The translations under genes and the position numbers were made by a program. From Streptomyces atratus (GTDB lineage: Bacteria > Actinomycetota > Actinomycetes > Streptomycetales > Streptomycetaceae): DNA of 64,000 bases. The notes beneath the pieces are model-generated. The model did no database searches, was not told where the DNA came from, and was given only the letters and a program-made list of their open reading frames with translations. Positions 52,727-61,192 of the stretch are shown here, piece by piece. Each line of letters opens with the position of its first letter. The first letter of the stretch is position 1. The stretch spans positions 41,132 to 105,131 of the forward strand of contig NZ_BMRN01000026.1 of NCBI RefSeq assembly GCF_014648655.1, written 5' to 3'.

Positions 52727-54685
52727 TCAGGCCTCCCGTACCCGGAGCTGGTGCTCGTAACTGAAGACCAGTGCGTGCCGGTCCAGTGCGATCTTGGTGG
52801 TGGGTTCGCCGCGCTGCCCGGTCACGGGGTCCGCCGGGAAGAGGCGTACGTCCTCCACCAGGTCCACCCCCGGCACCTGTTGCAGTACGGCGAACGCCTC
52901 GCCCGACTGGATCGGCCGGCCGAACGGCCAGCCCCCGCCGCCGGGTCCGCCGCTCAGCGGGTTGAAGTAGCTGTAGAGGGCTGCCAGCGCCTCCTCGCGT
53001 ACCCGTTCCAGCACGGCACCCCTGCGGCCCTGGACCGAGGCGACCACGGTGACCCCCTGGTAGTAGGGCGGTTCGACCACCAACCGGGCGCCGATGGGCC
53101 GCCGTTCGTCCAGATGGCCCGCGATCAGGGCGAGGGTGTGCTGCGGCGGGATGAGTTCGTCGAACTGGATCCGGCCCTGCTCGTCGCTGCGTCCGGCCGG
53201 TACGACGAGCAGCCGCACCCCGCCCGCCTCGACGTCCGAGTCCCCGCCGGCCGGAATGCACTGCACCCTGGACGCGTCGGGTGCGACCTCGCGGGCGAGC
53301 AGTTCGTAGTCGTGCGGTACGACGGCCCGGTGCAGGGTCCGCAGGGTCATCGGCCCGCGTACCCGTGCGCTGTCCACCGTCTCGCCGTCGACTCCGCCGA
53401 GCGCGGGGCGCCGGTTCTCCACGCGGGCCACGTACGGGATGGCGCTGCGCAGCACCCGGAGCGTGGAGCGGGCGACATTGCCGCGCAGTCCACCGCCGGT
53501 GCGGTACGAACGCACGCGTACGGTGGCGCCCTTCGGCGGTACCGCGCCGTAGTAGCGGATGGAGCCGTCCCGTTCGCGTACCGCCGGACCGAATTCGACC
53601 CGCCCCGAGTTGGGGTCGAGCGTGATGTGCCGGTCGTCGGGTCCGGAGTGCGCGAAGTCGTCGACGCGGGTCCACTCCGTGCCCTGCGGGTCCCCCGCCG
53701 GATCCGCGACCTCGACGACGAAGTCGCCGGGCACCACCGGCGGGCGGCTCACCGTGAAGGTCTGTCCGGGTACGCCTTCGGCCGGGCCGAGCACCTCGTC
53801 GGTCACGGTCTCGGCGTGGACCGCCCCGACGGTCGCGCCGATCGTGAACGCCGTGATCCGGCGCACCACCGGAGACGCCATATAGGTGGGCTGCCCGGGG
53901 GTGGCCTCCACCAGGCGGCAGCGCAGCCAGCCGCCGGTCCGGCGCACGACGACGGCCGGGGTATGCCCCTCGGGAAGGTGCAGGATCAGCTCTCCGGACC
54001 GGTTGAAGCCGCCGGTGTCGTCCTTCTCGACCTCGCAGACCGTCCAGGCACTGCCGTCCCAGGCCTCCCAGAGCAGCGGCGGCCGCAGCGGATCCACACC
54101 GACGCCCTCGACCGCGCAGTCCAGCCGCAGCACGACGACTCCCGACGGAACGGCGGCCGACAGGCCCACATAGAGGGCGTCGCCGGGCGCGGGCGTGGTG
54201 TCGAAGCAGGGGACGGCCCGGCCGAGCGTGAGTTCCTCGGTACGGTCGACGGCGTCGCCGGACGTCGGCCAGGTGGCGAGATGCGCGAACTCGCACGGCA
54301 CGATGGACAGTTCACGGCCGGTCGTGAACACGACCGCTTCCTCGGTCTCCGTGCGGACGGTCGCAACCTCCGTACCGGCCCTTACCCGTACCGGTTCGGG
54401 CTGCGGTGCGGAGAGCCTGAACGTCACATCGGTGTGGGCGGCCGTGGGCGGGTGGAGCCGGACCCCGATCAGGTCGAGGAAGGTCAGATAGCTCTTCTCC
54501 GGAACCCGGTTCACCCGGTAGACGAGCTGGTCCACCATGGTCGCGAAGGCCTCGATGAGGGTCACGCCGGGGTCCGACACATTGTGGTCGGTCCACTCGG
54601 GGCAGCGCTGCTGGACGAGCCGTTTCGCCTCGTCGACCAGGCCCTGGAAGCGACGGTCGTCCAGATGCGGACTGGGCAGCGTCAC
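52727..54685 (-). CDS. cis11: CIS baseplate wedge protein, gpJ/Afp11-like
   Basis: A 652-residue baseplate assembly protein. The GTG at 54685 gives VTLPSPHLDDRRFQGLVDEA; CPEWTDHNVSDPGVTLIEAF and ATMVDQLVYRVNRVPEKSYL are hallmark segments of the baseplate J-like family in CIS loci. The C-terminal part (FAVLQQVPGVDLVEDVRLFP, DRHALVFSYEHQLRV) is the usual gpJ end. The start overlaps the gp25 stop (GTGA). Probably joins gp25 and the sheath base and triggers contraction. Confidence 0.9.
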   Translation of the reverse strand: MTLPSPHLDDRRFQGLVDEAKRLVQQRCPEWTDHNVSDPGVTLIEAFATMVDQLVYRVNRVPEKSYLTFLDLIGVRLHPPTAAHTDVTFRLSAPQPEPVRVRAGTEVATVRTETEEAVVFTTGRELSIVPCEFAHLATWPTSGDAVDRTEELTLGRAVPCFDTTPAPGDALYVGLSAAVPSGVVVLRLDCAVEGVGVDPLRPPLLWEAWDGSAWTVCEVEKDDTGGFNRSGELILHLPEGHTPAVVVRRTGGWLRCRLVEATPGQPTYMASPVVRRITAFTIGATVGAVHAETVTDEVLGPAEGVPGQTFTVSRPPVVPGDFVVEVADPAGDPQGTEWTRVDDFAHSGPDDRHITLDPNSGRVEFGPAVRERDGSIRYYGAVPPKGATVRVRSYRTGGGLRGNVARSTLRVLRSAIPYVARVENRRPALGGVDGETVDSARVRGPMTLRTLHRAVVPHDYELLAREVAPDASRVQCIPAGGDSDVEAGGVRLLVVPAGRSDEQGRIQFDELIPPQHTLALIAGHLDERRPIGARLVVEPPYYQGVTVVASVQGRRGAVLERVREEALAALYSYFNPLSGGPGGGGWPFGRPIQSGEAFAVLQQVPGVDLVEDVRLFPADPVTGQRGEPTTKIALDRHALVFSYEHQLRVREA

Positions 54686-55095
54686 GCGCCGTCCACCTCC
54701 TCGTGCTGCGGGATCACATAGAACGGAAAGACCAGGTTCCGGGGGTCGTTGGCGCCCCGTACGGTGTAGCCGATGTCGATGTACAGGACTCCGTGGTCGA
54801 CCTCGTCGAACCGGACGACGACCGCGGTGACATCGATCCGGGGCTCCCACCGGTCCAGCGCCAGACGTACCTCGTACGCGAGCTGCCCGGCCGTGCCCGC
54901 GTCCGCCGGGGCGAACACGTAGTCGTTGATCGCGCAGCCGAACTCCGGGCGCATGGGCCGCTCGCCCGGCGACGTGGCCAGGATCAGCCGGATCGACTCC
55001 TCCAGCTCGTGCTCGCCGCGCACCAGGGCGATGGAACCGGTGGCGTCCGTACGCGGTGGGAAGGCCCAGCCCGCACCGATGAACTGCTGACCCAT
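54682..55095 (-). CDS. cis9: CIS baseplate protein, gp25-like
   Basis: A 137-residue GPW/gp25 family protein that nucleates sheath assembly at the baseplate. Characteristic EESIRLILATSPGERPMRPE then FGCAINDYVFAPAD; the ERPMRP motif is nearly invariant in the family. ATG at 55095, 6 nt after the PAAR stop. Confidence 0.94.
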   Translation of the reverse strand: MGQQFIGAGWAFPPRTDATGSIALVRGEHELEESIRLILATSPGERPMRPEFGCAINDYVFAPADAGTAGQLAYEVRLALDRWEPRIDVTAVVVRFDEVDHGVLYIDIGYTVRGANDPRNLVFPFYVIPQHEEVDGA

Positions 55096-55101
55096 GGACG
55101 C

Positions 55102-55395
55102 TCAGCCTCCGATCAGCACCGTCGGGCAACCGGACACGACGGGCGATCCGCAGGCGGCCAGGTCCCCGACGCGCGCGGCGGGCTGCCCGCCGATCAGCAC
55201 CGTGGTGCTGCCGGGCGGCGCGATCGCGGACGGCGGATGCACCGCGGGCGGCGGCATCGCGCACAGGTGCGGGGTGCCGACCGTGGCGGCGGGGAGGCCG
55301 CCGATGAGCACGGACGGGACACCGGGAGGCCCGACCGTGCCGGGGTGTCCGGTGGGATCGCCGACCCGTGCGGCTGCCGCCGCGGCTGCTGACAT
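55102..55395 (-). CDS. cis10: PAAR-domain spike tip protein
   Basis: A 97-residue PAAR protein that caps the spike as a sharpened tip. PAAR repeats are visible as GDPTGHPGTVGPPGVPSVLI, GLPAATVGTPHLC, TTVLIGGQPAARVGDLAACG and a final GCPTVLIGG. His and Cys residues placed along it can bind the single metal ion. It sits between spike and gp25 as in other CIS loci; no toxin domain is fused. Confidence 0.93.
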   Translation of the reverse strand: MSAAAAAAARVGDPTGHPGTVGPPGVPSVLIGGLPAATVGTPHLCAMPPPAVHPPSAIAPPGSTTVLIGGQPAARVGDLAACGSPVVSGCPTVLIGG

Positions 55396-55431
55396 GAAAG
55401 TCCGTTCCTCTCGATCGGCGCGTCCGCGCCG

Positions 55432-57471
55432 TCAATTGATCTTCACCAGAGGTGCGTTGATGGCCAGGGAGCCGCCGCCCTTGATGTCGGTCCGCTGTGT
55501 TCCGTTGACCGCGACCTGGGCGCCCCGGACGTCCACCGTGCCGCCGGTGGAGAGCTTGACCTCGCCGTTTCCGCCGTCGACCCGCACTCCGCTGCGGGAC
55601 GTCAACGTGACGCTGTCGCCGCTCAGTTCGAGCGCTCCCTGCCCGCCGTCCAGCGCGACCCCACGCGCCGCCTTGATGGACACCTGTTGCTTGGCCTCGA
55701 TGTTCACGCTGCCGTCGCTGTTGATCACGATCACGGTGCCTCTGCGGTCGAGGTCGATCTTCAGTTTTCCGTCGCCGGTGAGCAGGCGTACGCCCTGCGG
55801 TCCGTTGGCGCCGTCCAGGAGCTCCAGCTGGTTTCCGCTCTTGGATGCGATCGAACGCCGGTTGACCGCCCCGGTGGTCGGGTCGACCAGCTCACCTCCT
55901 GGGGCGGGGGATGCGGCGGGCGTTGCTGTGGGTGGACCGGCGGGCGGCGCGCCGGCGGACGGTTCTGTGGACGGGCCGGGTCCGGCGCCCGGCCCGGAGG
56001 CACCCGCCCCGGAGGCACCCGGCCCGGACGCACCACCAGCGCCCCCGCCCGACCCGCCGCCGCTGCCCTGTGACGGGCGGTCCTTCCCGTTGTACAGACC
56101 GGCGAGGACGTACGGACGGTCCAGATGCCCGTGCTCGAATCCCACCAGGACCTCGTCCCCGACCTCGGGGATGAACGCCTCGCCGCCGCTCGTCCCGCCC
56201 GACTGGGCCGTGCGCGCCCAGTCGCTCGCGTACTCGTCCGACAGCCATGGAAACCGCACCTTGACCCGGCCCGAGCCCTCCGGGTCCTGGGTGTCGGTGA
56301 CCGTCCCGCTGACCAGCCCCACGCAGCGCGACCCGCCCCCGCCTCCTGCACCGGACCCGCCGGATCCCGGACCTCCGCCGGTCAGCCCGAACAGCGAACG
56401 CTCCTGCTGCCCGGAGACCGTGAGCCAGGTCTCGTACCCGCGCACCGGGTCGAAGACATGCCGCGACGACGTGACCGTGTACCGCCCCTCGAACGGCGCC
56501 CCCACCGCGTTGAGCGCCACCGCACTGCCCGCCCGCACCTCCGGATTCCCCCGGATCACCGCCTCCAGCTCCGCGAACGATCCGGCGATCCGCTCCGCCA
56601 GGGCCTTCGCCGCCTGGTCCACCTGCGCCTGCGCCCCGTACGCCGTGTCCGTGACCACGAAGCGCGCCTCGCCGAAGGGCGCGGACACCTCGGCCGCGCT
56701 CACCCCCAGCTCCAGCGTCGCCGACTTCCCCGCGGGCGCCCGCCCGACGAGCGGCTGCTTGGTCTTGATGTCCCAGCCGCGCACCTCGACCTCGGAGACC
56801 TGCTCCGCGCAGGACACCCCGGCCCGGCAGCGCAGCAGATTGCTGCCCATCTCCAGGACCAGCGGATTCCGGTCGGCCCGTGCCGAACCGTCGGGTGCGC
56901 CGCTCGCCTCCGCGGGTCTGGTGATGTGCAGCTGTCCGTCGAGTACGTACGCCTGCGCGCCCGCCTCCTCCGCGAGATCGCGCACGAACTCCCAGTCCGT
57001 GACGTTGGGCTGGGCGATGTGTTCGAGTACGGGGCCGGCCACGTCCACCGTCCCCGGCTTCAGCCCGGCGCGCTGGGCCACCTGGGCGCAGATGTCGGCG
57101 AGCGTCATGTTCTGGTAGCTGGCGACCCGACGTCCCCGGAACAGCCGGTGCGACTCGTCGAGCCCGCGTACGACGGTGAAGGTGCCGGTCTCGTCGAGCT
57201 CCACCTCCAGGGCGGTGACCACCCCTTTCAGCAGCGGCTTCGGTGCCGTGTCCCCGCCCGCGCGGGCCAGCAGCCGGGCCTCGCTGCCGATCTTCAGCCC
57301 GGTCTGCTCCAGCAGTACCCGGTCCGGATCGCGGAAGCGCAGGAGAAACAGGTCGGGGAGCGTCCGGCTGTCGTCGACGTACCCCTCGACCAGTGTGTTC
57401 ACGAACTTGGGCGGCAGCGGCCGGCCGCCGAACTCCACCACCAGCGCCGTCGCGACGCCCGGCTGCGCCAT
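55432..57471 (-). CDS. cis8: CIS central spike protein, VgrG-like (Afp8 type)
   Basis: A 679-residue spike that fuses gp27-like and gp5-like parts. N-terminal hub MAQPGVATALVVEFGGRPLP, DLFLLRFRDPDRVLLEQTGL; OB-fold region GLVSGTVTDTQDPEGSGRVK, DEVLVGFEHGHLDRPYVLAG. A Gly/Ser/Pro/Ala-rich linker of about 75 residues follows (roughly 470-545), then a beta-helix rich in G-x-V repeats to the end (INAPLVKIN). The long flexible linker between OB-fold and needle is uncommon. ATG at 57471 overlaps the LysM-gene stop by one base (TGATG). Confidence 0.92.
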   Translation of the reverse strand: MAQPGVATALVVEFGGRPLPPKFVNTLVEGYVDDSRTLPDLFLLRFRDPDRVLLEQTGLKIGSEARLLARAGGDTAPKPLLKGVVTALEVELDETGTFTVVRGLDESHRLFRGRRVASYQNMTLADICAQVAQRAGLKPGTVDVAGPVLEHIAQPNVTDWEFVRDLAEEAGAQAYVLDGQLHITRPAEASGAPDGSARADRNPLVLEMGSNLLRCRAGVSCAEQVSEVEVRGWDIKTKQPLVGRAPAGKSATLELGVSAAEVSAPFGEARFVVTDTAYGAQAQVDQAAKALAERIAGSFAELEAVIRGNPEVRAGSAVALNAVGAPFEGRYTVTSSRHVFDPVRGYETWLTVSGQQERSLFGLTGGGPGSGGSGAGGGGGSRCVGLVSGTVTDTQDPEGSGRVKVRFPWLSDEYASDWARTAQSGGTSGGEAFIPEVGDEVLVGFEHGHLDRPYVLAGLYNGKDRPSQGSGGGSGGGAGGASGPGASGAGASGPGAGPGPSTEPSAGAPPAGPPTATPAASPAPGGELVDPTTGAVNRRSIASKSGNQLELLDGANGPQGVRLLTGDGKLKIDLDRRGTVIVINSDGSVNIEAKQQVSIKAARGVALDGGQGALELSGDSVTLTSRSGVRVDGGNGEVKLSTGGTVDVRGAQVAVNGTQRTDIKGGGSLAINAPLVKIN

Positions 57472-58274
57472 CAGGACCGCCCCCCGTCCCGGGTCTCTTC
57501 GAGCCGGTTCAGCTCGTCGAGCGCGGGGAGCAGCAGTTGCTGTCCGGGGGCCAGCCGCATCGGGTCGTCGATCCCGTTCGCCTCCGCGATCACCCGCCAG
57601 GCCGCCGGGTCGCCGTACTCGCGCTGGGCGAGCGACGGCAGCGAGTCGCCGGCGTCCAGCCGGTGGACCCGCCGGGCCGCGAGGGCGCCCGAGGTCGGGT
57701 TCTGCCCCGGGGTGTCGCCGCTGATCTCCTCCATCGTGACCTGGCAGACGGCCCGGATCGGCACGCCCGATGTGGTGAACAGGGTGTACTTCGCCTGTAC
57801 TTGACTGACGTAGCCGGGGAACCCGGTCAGCCCGCCCCAGTGGAAGACCACCCACGGCGGTGACGAACGCTGCTGCTGACGGGTCTCGCTCGTCGGCACA
57901 CAGCACGCGAAGAGCTGCTCGACCGAGGTCACCACACGGGTGTCCTGGGTGTCGCTGGCGTCGAAGAACATCTCCACGGTGAGCTTGCTGGGCTGCGAGC
58001 CCTGATACTCCGGCGGCCCCGAGCTCTTGGCGCCCTTGGCCGGACTCCGCTTCCAGGAGGCGGCCTTGGTGAGACTCAGCTCCTTGGGGTTGAACTGGAA
58101 GTCGATCCGTCCGCACGGACCACCGGGTGTGAGGCCACCGCCGGTCGGCGGCGTCCGCAGTTCCAGATAGGCATGCTCCAGCTTGGGCCGGGCCGAACCT
58201 CCCTTGCCCGCCCTCGCCGCCGACGCCCCGGACGTACCGGCGGCGCTGAACGCGATGGGACCTGCGCCACTCAC
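57471..58274 (-). CDS. cis7: CIS inner baseplate/tube-adaptor protein with LysM domain (Afp7 type)
   Basis: A 267-residue protein. The N-terminal CIS domain contains RIDFQFNPKELSLTKAASWK and PPEYQGSQPSKLTVEMFFDA, typical of the tube-spike adaptor. The C-terminal LysM module is VHRLDAGDSLPSLAQREYGD then PAAWRVIAEANGIDDPMRLA. LysM probably contacts the spike or tube rather than peptidoglycan. GTG at 58274 with GGAGGG upstream, 5 nt after the stop of tube protein 2. Confidence 0.9.
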   Translation of the reverse strand: MSGAGPIAFSAAGTSGASAARAGKGGSARPKLEHAYLELRTPPTGGGLTPGGPCGRIDFQFNPKELSLTKAASWKRSPAKGAKSSGPPEYQGSQPSKLTVEMFFDASDTQDTRVVTSVEQLFACCVPTSETRQQQRSSPPWVVFHWGGLTGFPGYVSQVQAKYTLFTTSGVPIRAVCQVTMEEISGDTPGQNPTSGALAARRVHRLDAGDSLPSLAQREYGDPAAWRVIAEANGIDDPMRLAPGQQLLLPALDELNRLEETRDGGRS

Positions 58275-58279
58275 GGCGG

Positions 58280-58717
58280 TCAGCCCTCCATCACATAGCC
58301 GTGATGGGCGATCTCGATCGTCTCCATCGCGACCTTGGGCGATTCGGGGGTGAAGGAGGGGCCGGTCCAGCGGACGGGCACGACCTCCAGCAGCCCCCAC
58401 TGGGCCACCTTCTGCCCGTCCCCGGTCCGCGCCTCGATGTGCGCCGTCTTGCGGCTGAACCCGGTCGTCATGGTGGCGAACCAGCGGGCCACCTTCTCGG
58501 TCTCCTTGGTCAGCGGCCTGGACAGCTTCACGTTCGAGTACTTCAGGCGGGTCGGCAGCTGCCACAGATGCCCGTTGTTGCCGCCCTCCTCACGCGTTTC
58601 GAGCACCACTTCGCAGCCCAGCCCGTCACATGTGTTGAACGACCCGAGCTCGATGTCGTCGATCGTGACGACAAAGCAGACGCTGACGGCGGGATCGTTG
58701 TCCTGGGCGGTGGCCAT
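58280..58717 (-). CDS. cis1b: CIS inner tube protein 2
   Basis: A 145-residue T4 gp19-like tube protein: VCFVVTIDDIELGSFNTCDG then LGCEVVLETREEGGNNGHLW, and KYSNVKLSRPLTKETEKVAR. Its fold matches the first tube gene (61192-61635) but identity is low. One paralogue usually forms the main tube and the other the baseplate-proximal ring; which is which cannot be read from sequence. Confidence 0.9.
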   Translation of the reverse strand: MATAQDNDPAVSVCFVVTIDDIELGSFNTCDGLGCEVVLETREEGGNNGHLWQLPTRLKYSNVKLSRPLTKETEKVARWFATMTTGFSRKTAHIEARTGDGQKVAQWGLLEVVPVRWTGPSFTPESPKVAMETIEIAHHGYVMEG

Positions 58718-58758
58718 GGCACGTACCTCTCAATTCCCTGTGTTGTCGCTGCCGTTCA

Positions 58759-60564
58759 TCAGTGCCGGGTGTTGATGAGAAAACCCGCTCGCTCGCGTTC
58801 CAGCCGCAGATCCGCCTTGAAGAGCCTGCTGAGCGGTGTGTACAGGGCGCGTACCAGTTCGTCGGTGACGACGGGGGCCGCGGCGCCGCCGTGACCGCCG
58901 CTCTGGCCGGGTGGCGCGCCAGGGGCGGAGGCGGCCGCGCCCGGTGCGCCGTGGTCCTCGGCCATGGGCCCGGGTTCCGGTTCCGGTTCCGGTTCGGGCA
59001 CCGGGGGAGGCTCCGGAGGCGGTGGTTCCGTGGTCTCGGCCTCACGCTGCACGACGGGTGACGAGTACGGCGGCGACGGCGAGCCGAAGACGACACTTCC
59101 GTCGGCCATCCGCTGAGCCACCCCCGCGGCCACGGCGACCGAACCGGCCGAGGTGAAGGAGGTTCCGGACGCCGAGGGAGCATGGGCGGCAGACGGTGCG
59201 GTACGGCTACCGGAACCAGTCAGTGAACGAGGCACCGGCGGCCCCCCGGCTGCCTGCCGCTGAAGGGCGGGAAGCGGCGGGGAGGGTGCGCCCGTCCCCT
59301 GCCCCGGAGCCGTGACGGTACGTTGCAGCGCCGCCGGTACGGACGGTGTCGCCGCCGCCATCGACGGCGCCCCCGCCCCACTGGACGTCCAGCGCACCGG
59401 TACGGCATCGGCCAGGGACACCGGTTCTGCACCTGGCACCGACATCGGTCCCGCACCGGCCGGCGAAGACGGCACCACCCCGTCCACTGCGGAACGCTGT
59501 ACGGCCCCCGGCCCACCACTGCGCCCGTTCTGGAGCGCCACGGGCCGGTCGGCGAGCAGCGGCGCGACCGGAGCGGTGTTCGGGGGCGGCACCAACGGAG
59601 CCTGCGTCGGCACGGCGGGAGTCCGCTGCACCGCCGGTGTGGGGCTGCCCTGTGGTGTGGAGTCCGACGCGGCGGGGAGCAAGGGAGAGTCGCCGAGCAG
59701 CGGCGCGGTGGGCCCCCCGGAGTCGGGCTCCGACGCCGGGGCCACGGGCTCCTGAGCGGCCTCAGGGACCTCACCGCCCCCACCGCCCCTACCACTCCCA
59801 CCGTCCTCCGCGCTCCGGGCAACCGGAATCCCCCCGGGCTCCGCACCGGTAACTTCAACGGCGGCCTTTCGCTGTGCCGTTGGCGGCAGTGCGGACATGG
59901 GCGCGCCAAGACCGGGCGCGCGCCGGGCCGAGCCGGGGGCGGGCGGCATCACCGATCGCTGAACGGGCGGAGCCGGATCCGGGGACGGATGAGGGTGCGG
60001 GTTCGGGTGCGTGTGCGGGTTCGGCGGCGCGGGCTCGGGTGAGGCCGATTCGGATGCCGCTACAAGGGTCTGCTCGCCCACCAGTTGACGCACCGGCACC
60101 TCCGCCGCGGCCGACTCCCCGGCCGACGTCATCGCGGGCGCATCCCCCGGAACGACACGCTGCATGGGCACGGCCAGACGTACGGACAGGGGGACGGACC
60201 GGGCCCCGACCGGCAGCTCCGCCGAACGCTCCACGGTCCGCTGCACCGGCGACGGACGGTCCACGGTGACCGGGGCGGCCGGGGCGGTGATCCCGTGCAC
60301 CAGCCCGGTGGGCGCGTCCGGGCTGACCAGATGCCCGAGAGGTGTCCCGAGCGAGGCGTCCTGCCGGGTGGTGAGCGACCCCTGGAATCCGGAGGGGTCG
60401 ATGACCAGATCCTGAGTGCCCAGGGTCCGCTGGATCGGCGACAGTTCGGACAGATCGACCCGTTTACGCAGCGGCGACGGCGGAGCTGCGCCCGCACTGC
60501 CCGCCTCCGCACCCGTACTCGTCTCCGTACGCCCGCCACCGCGCAGCCAGGACATCAGGCCCAT
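58759..60564 (-). CDS. Large Pro/Ala-rich CIS-locus protein with eleven x-Gln-Arg motifs
   Basis: A 601-residue protein, mostly disordered. MGLMSWLRGG start, then low-complexity Pro/Ala/Gly/Ser with the motif hydrophobic-Gln-Arg at residues 45, 108, 135, 202, 231, 313, 356, 414, 435, 484 and 506 (for example SPIQRTLG, SPVQRTVE, PAVQRTPA, PALQRQAA). A His/Pro run (183-196) and a Glu/Pro run (517-535) occur. Only the final 35 residues look folded: DELVRALYTPLSRLFKADLR then LERERAGFLI. ATG at 60564 follows GGGAGGGCGGGAGAA. The C-terminal segment also occurs in other CIS loci as I remember. Function unknown: scaffold, length control or cargo adaptor are possible. Confidence 0.8.
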   Translation of the reverse strand: MGLMSWLRGGGRTETSTGAEAGSAGAAPPSPLRKRVDLSELSPIQRTLGTQDLVIDPSGFQGSLTTRQDASLGTPLGHLVSPDAPTGLVHGITAPAAPVTVDRPSPVQRTVERSAELPVGARSVPLSVRLAVPMQRVVPGDAPAMTSAGESAAAEVPVRQLVGEQTLVAASESASPEPAPPNPHTHPNPHPHPSPDPAPPVQRSVMPPAPGSARRAPGLGAPMSALPPTAQRKAAVEVTGAEPGGIPVARSAEDGGSGRGGGGGEVPEAAQEPVAPASEPDSGGPTAPLLGDSPLLPAASDSTPQGSPTPAVQRTPAVPTQAPLVPPPNTAPVAPLLADRPVALQNGRSGGPGAVQRSAVDGVVPSSPAGAGPMSVPGAEPVSLADAVPVRWTSSGAGAPSMAAATPSVPAALQRTVTAPGQGTGAPSPPLPALQRQAAGGPPVPRSLTGSGSRTAPSAAHAPSASGTSFTSAGSVAVAAGVAQRMADGSVVFGSPSPPYSSPVVQREAETTEPPPPEPPPVPEPEPEPEPGPMAEDHGAPGAAASAPGAPPGQSGGHGGAAAPVVTDELVRALYTPLSRLFKADLRLERERAGFLINTRH

Positions 60565-60593
60565 GGATTCTCCCGCCCTCCCTGCGCTCTTCG

Positions 60594-60737
60594 CTACTGC
60601 CCGTTGAGGCGAGCGATCTGTGCGACGAACCTCAGTCGTTCCGGGTGTTCCAGGTCCAGCAGCTCATCGAGCGGCCAGTGGAAGTGATAGGCGAGGTACG
60701 CGACCTCCTCGTAGAGCAGGTCGGCCGCGTACGTCAC
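60594..60737 (-). CDS. 47-residue CIS-operon protein (DUF6760-like)
   Basis: A very short gene: GTG at 60737, TAG at 60594-60596. The product starts VTYAADLLYEEVAYLAYHFH and contains WPLDELLDLEHPERLRFVAQ, ending ARLNGQ. It is amphipathic, helical, and very like the short protein found at this place in other Streptomyces CIS loci. Its start overlaps the stop of the 152-residue gene (GTGA) and it ends 29 nt before the start of the 601-residue gene, so it is translated as part of the operon. In tailed phages a small protein here follows the tail assembly chaperone; a similar role is an inference. Confidence 0.85.
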   Translation of the reverse strand: MTYAADLLYEEVAYLAYHFHWPLDELLDLEHPERLRFVAQIARLNGQ

Positions 60738-61192
60738 GATTCCCCCAGGCGGCCACCGGCGAGATTCACCGCGAACTCCTCCTGGCAGGACGGACAGGTG
60801 ACGGCGGCGCGGGTGTGTCCCTCGGCGTTGATCCGCCGGTAGAAGTCCTGGAGAAAGGCCAGGTCGGAGGCGAAGAGGTCCTCGATGATGCCGGGGTGGA
60901 TGTCGTCGATCGTGCCGATCCGGGTGACGACCCGGGCGATGAGCACGACCGAGAGGTACGCGGAGTTCTCCCGCACCCGGTCGTCCCGCAGCGGCACGAG
61001 TTCATCGCGCGCGGTCGCGAGCCGCATGACGCCCGTGTGGTGCACGACACCCGCGTCGTCGACGTACCCGCGCGGCAGCTCGAAGGTGAACTCGGTGCGC
61101 AGTGGCTCCCGTTGACCGGACCGCCCGGTCCCGCCGGCCGGGGGATGCGTGTCCGGCCGTTCGAGGGCCTCCGCCGGTGCCGTACGTCGCAT
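60734..61192 (-). CDS. CIS tail-assembly-type protein (T4-like tape-measure chaperone family)
   Basis: A 152-residue protein with a disordered N-terminus (residues 1-32) and a folded part: TEFTFELPRGYVDDAGVVHH then TGVMRLATARDELVPLRD. Near the end CPSCQEEFAVNLAGGRLGES carries a CxxC knuckle that may bind zinc. Related proteins in CIS and myophage loci follow the tube gene. The start ATG overlaps the tube gene's stop (TGATG). Structural role versus assembly factor cannot be decided here. Confidence 0.75.
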   Translation of the reverse strand: MRRTAPAEALERPDTHPPAGGTGRSGQREPLRTEFTFELPRGYVDDAGVVHHTGVMRLATARDELVPLRDDRVRENSAYLSVVLIARVVTRIGTIDDIHPGIIEDLFASDLAFLQDFYRRINAEGHTRAAVTCPSCQEEFAVNLAGGRLGES

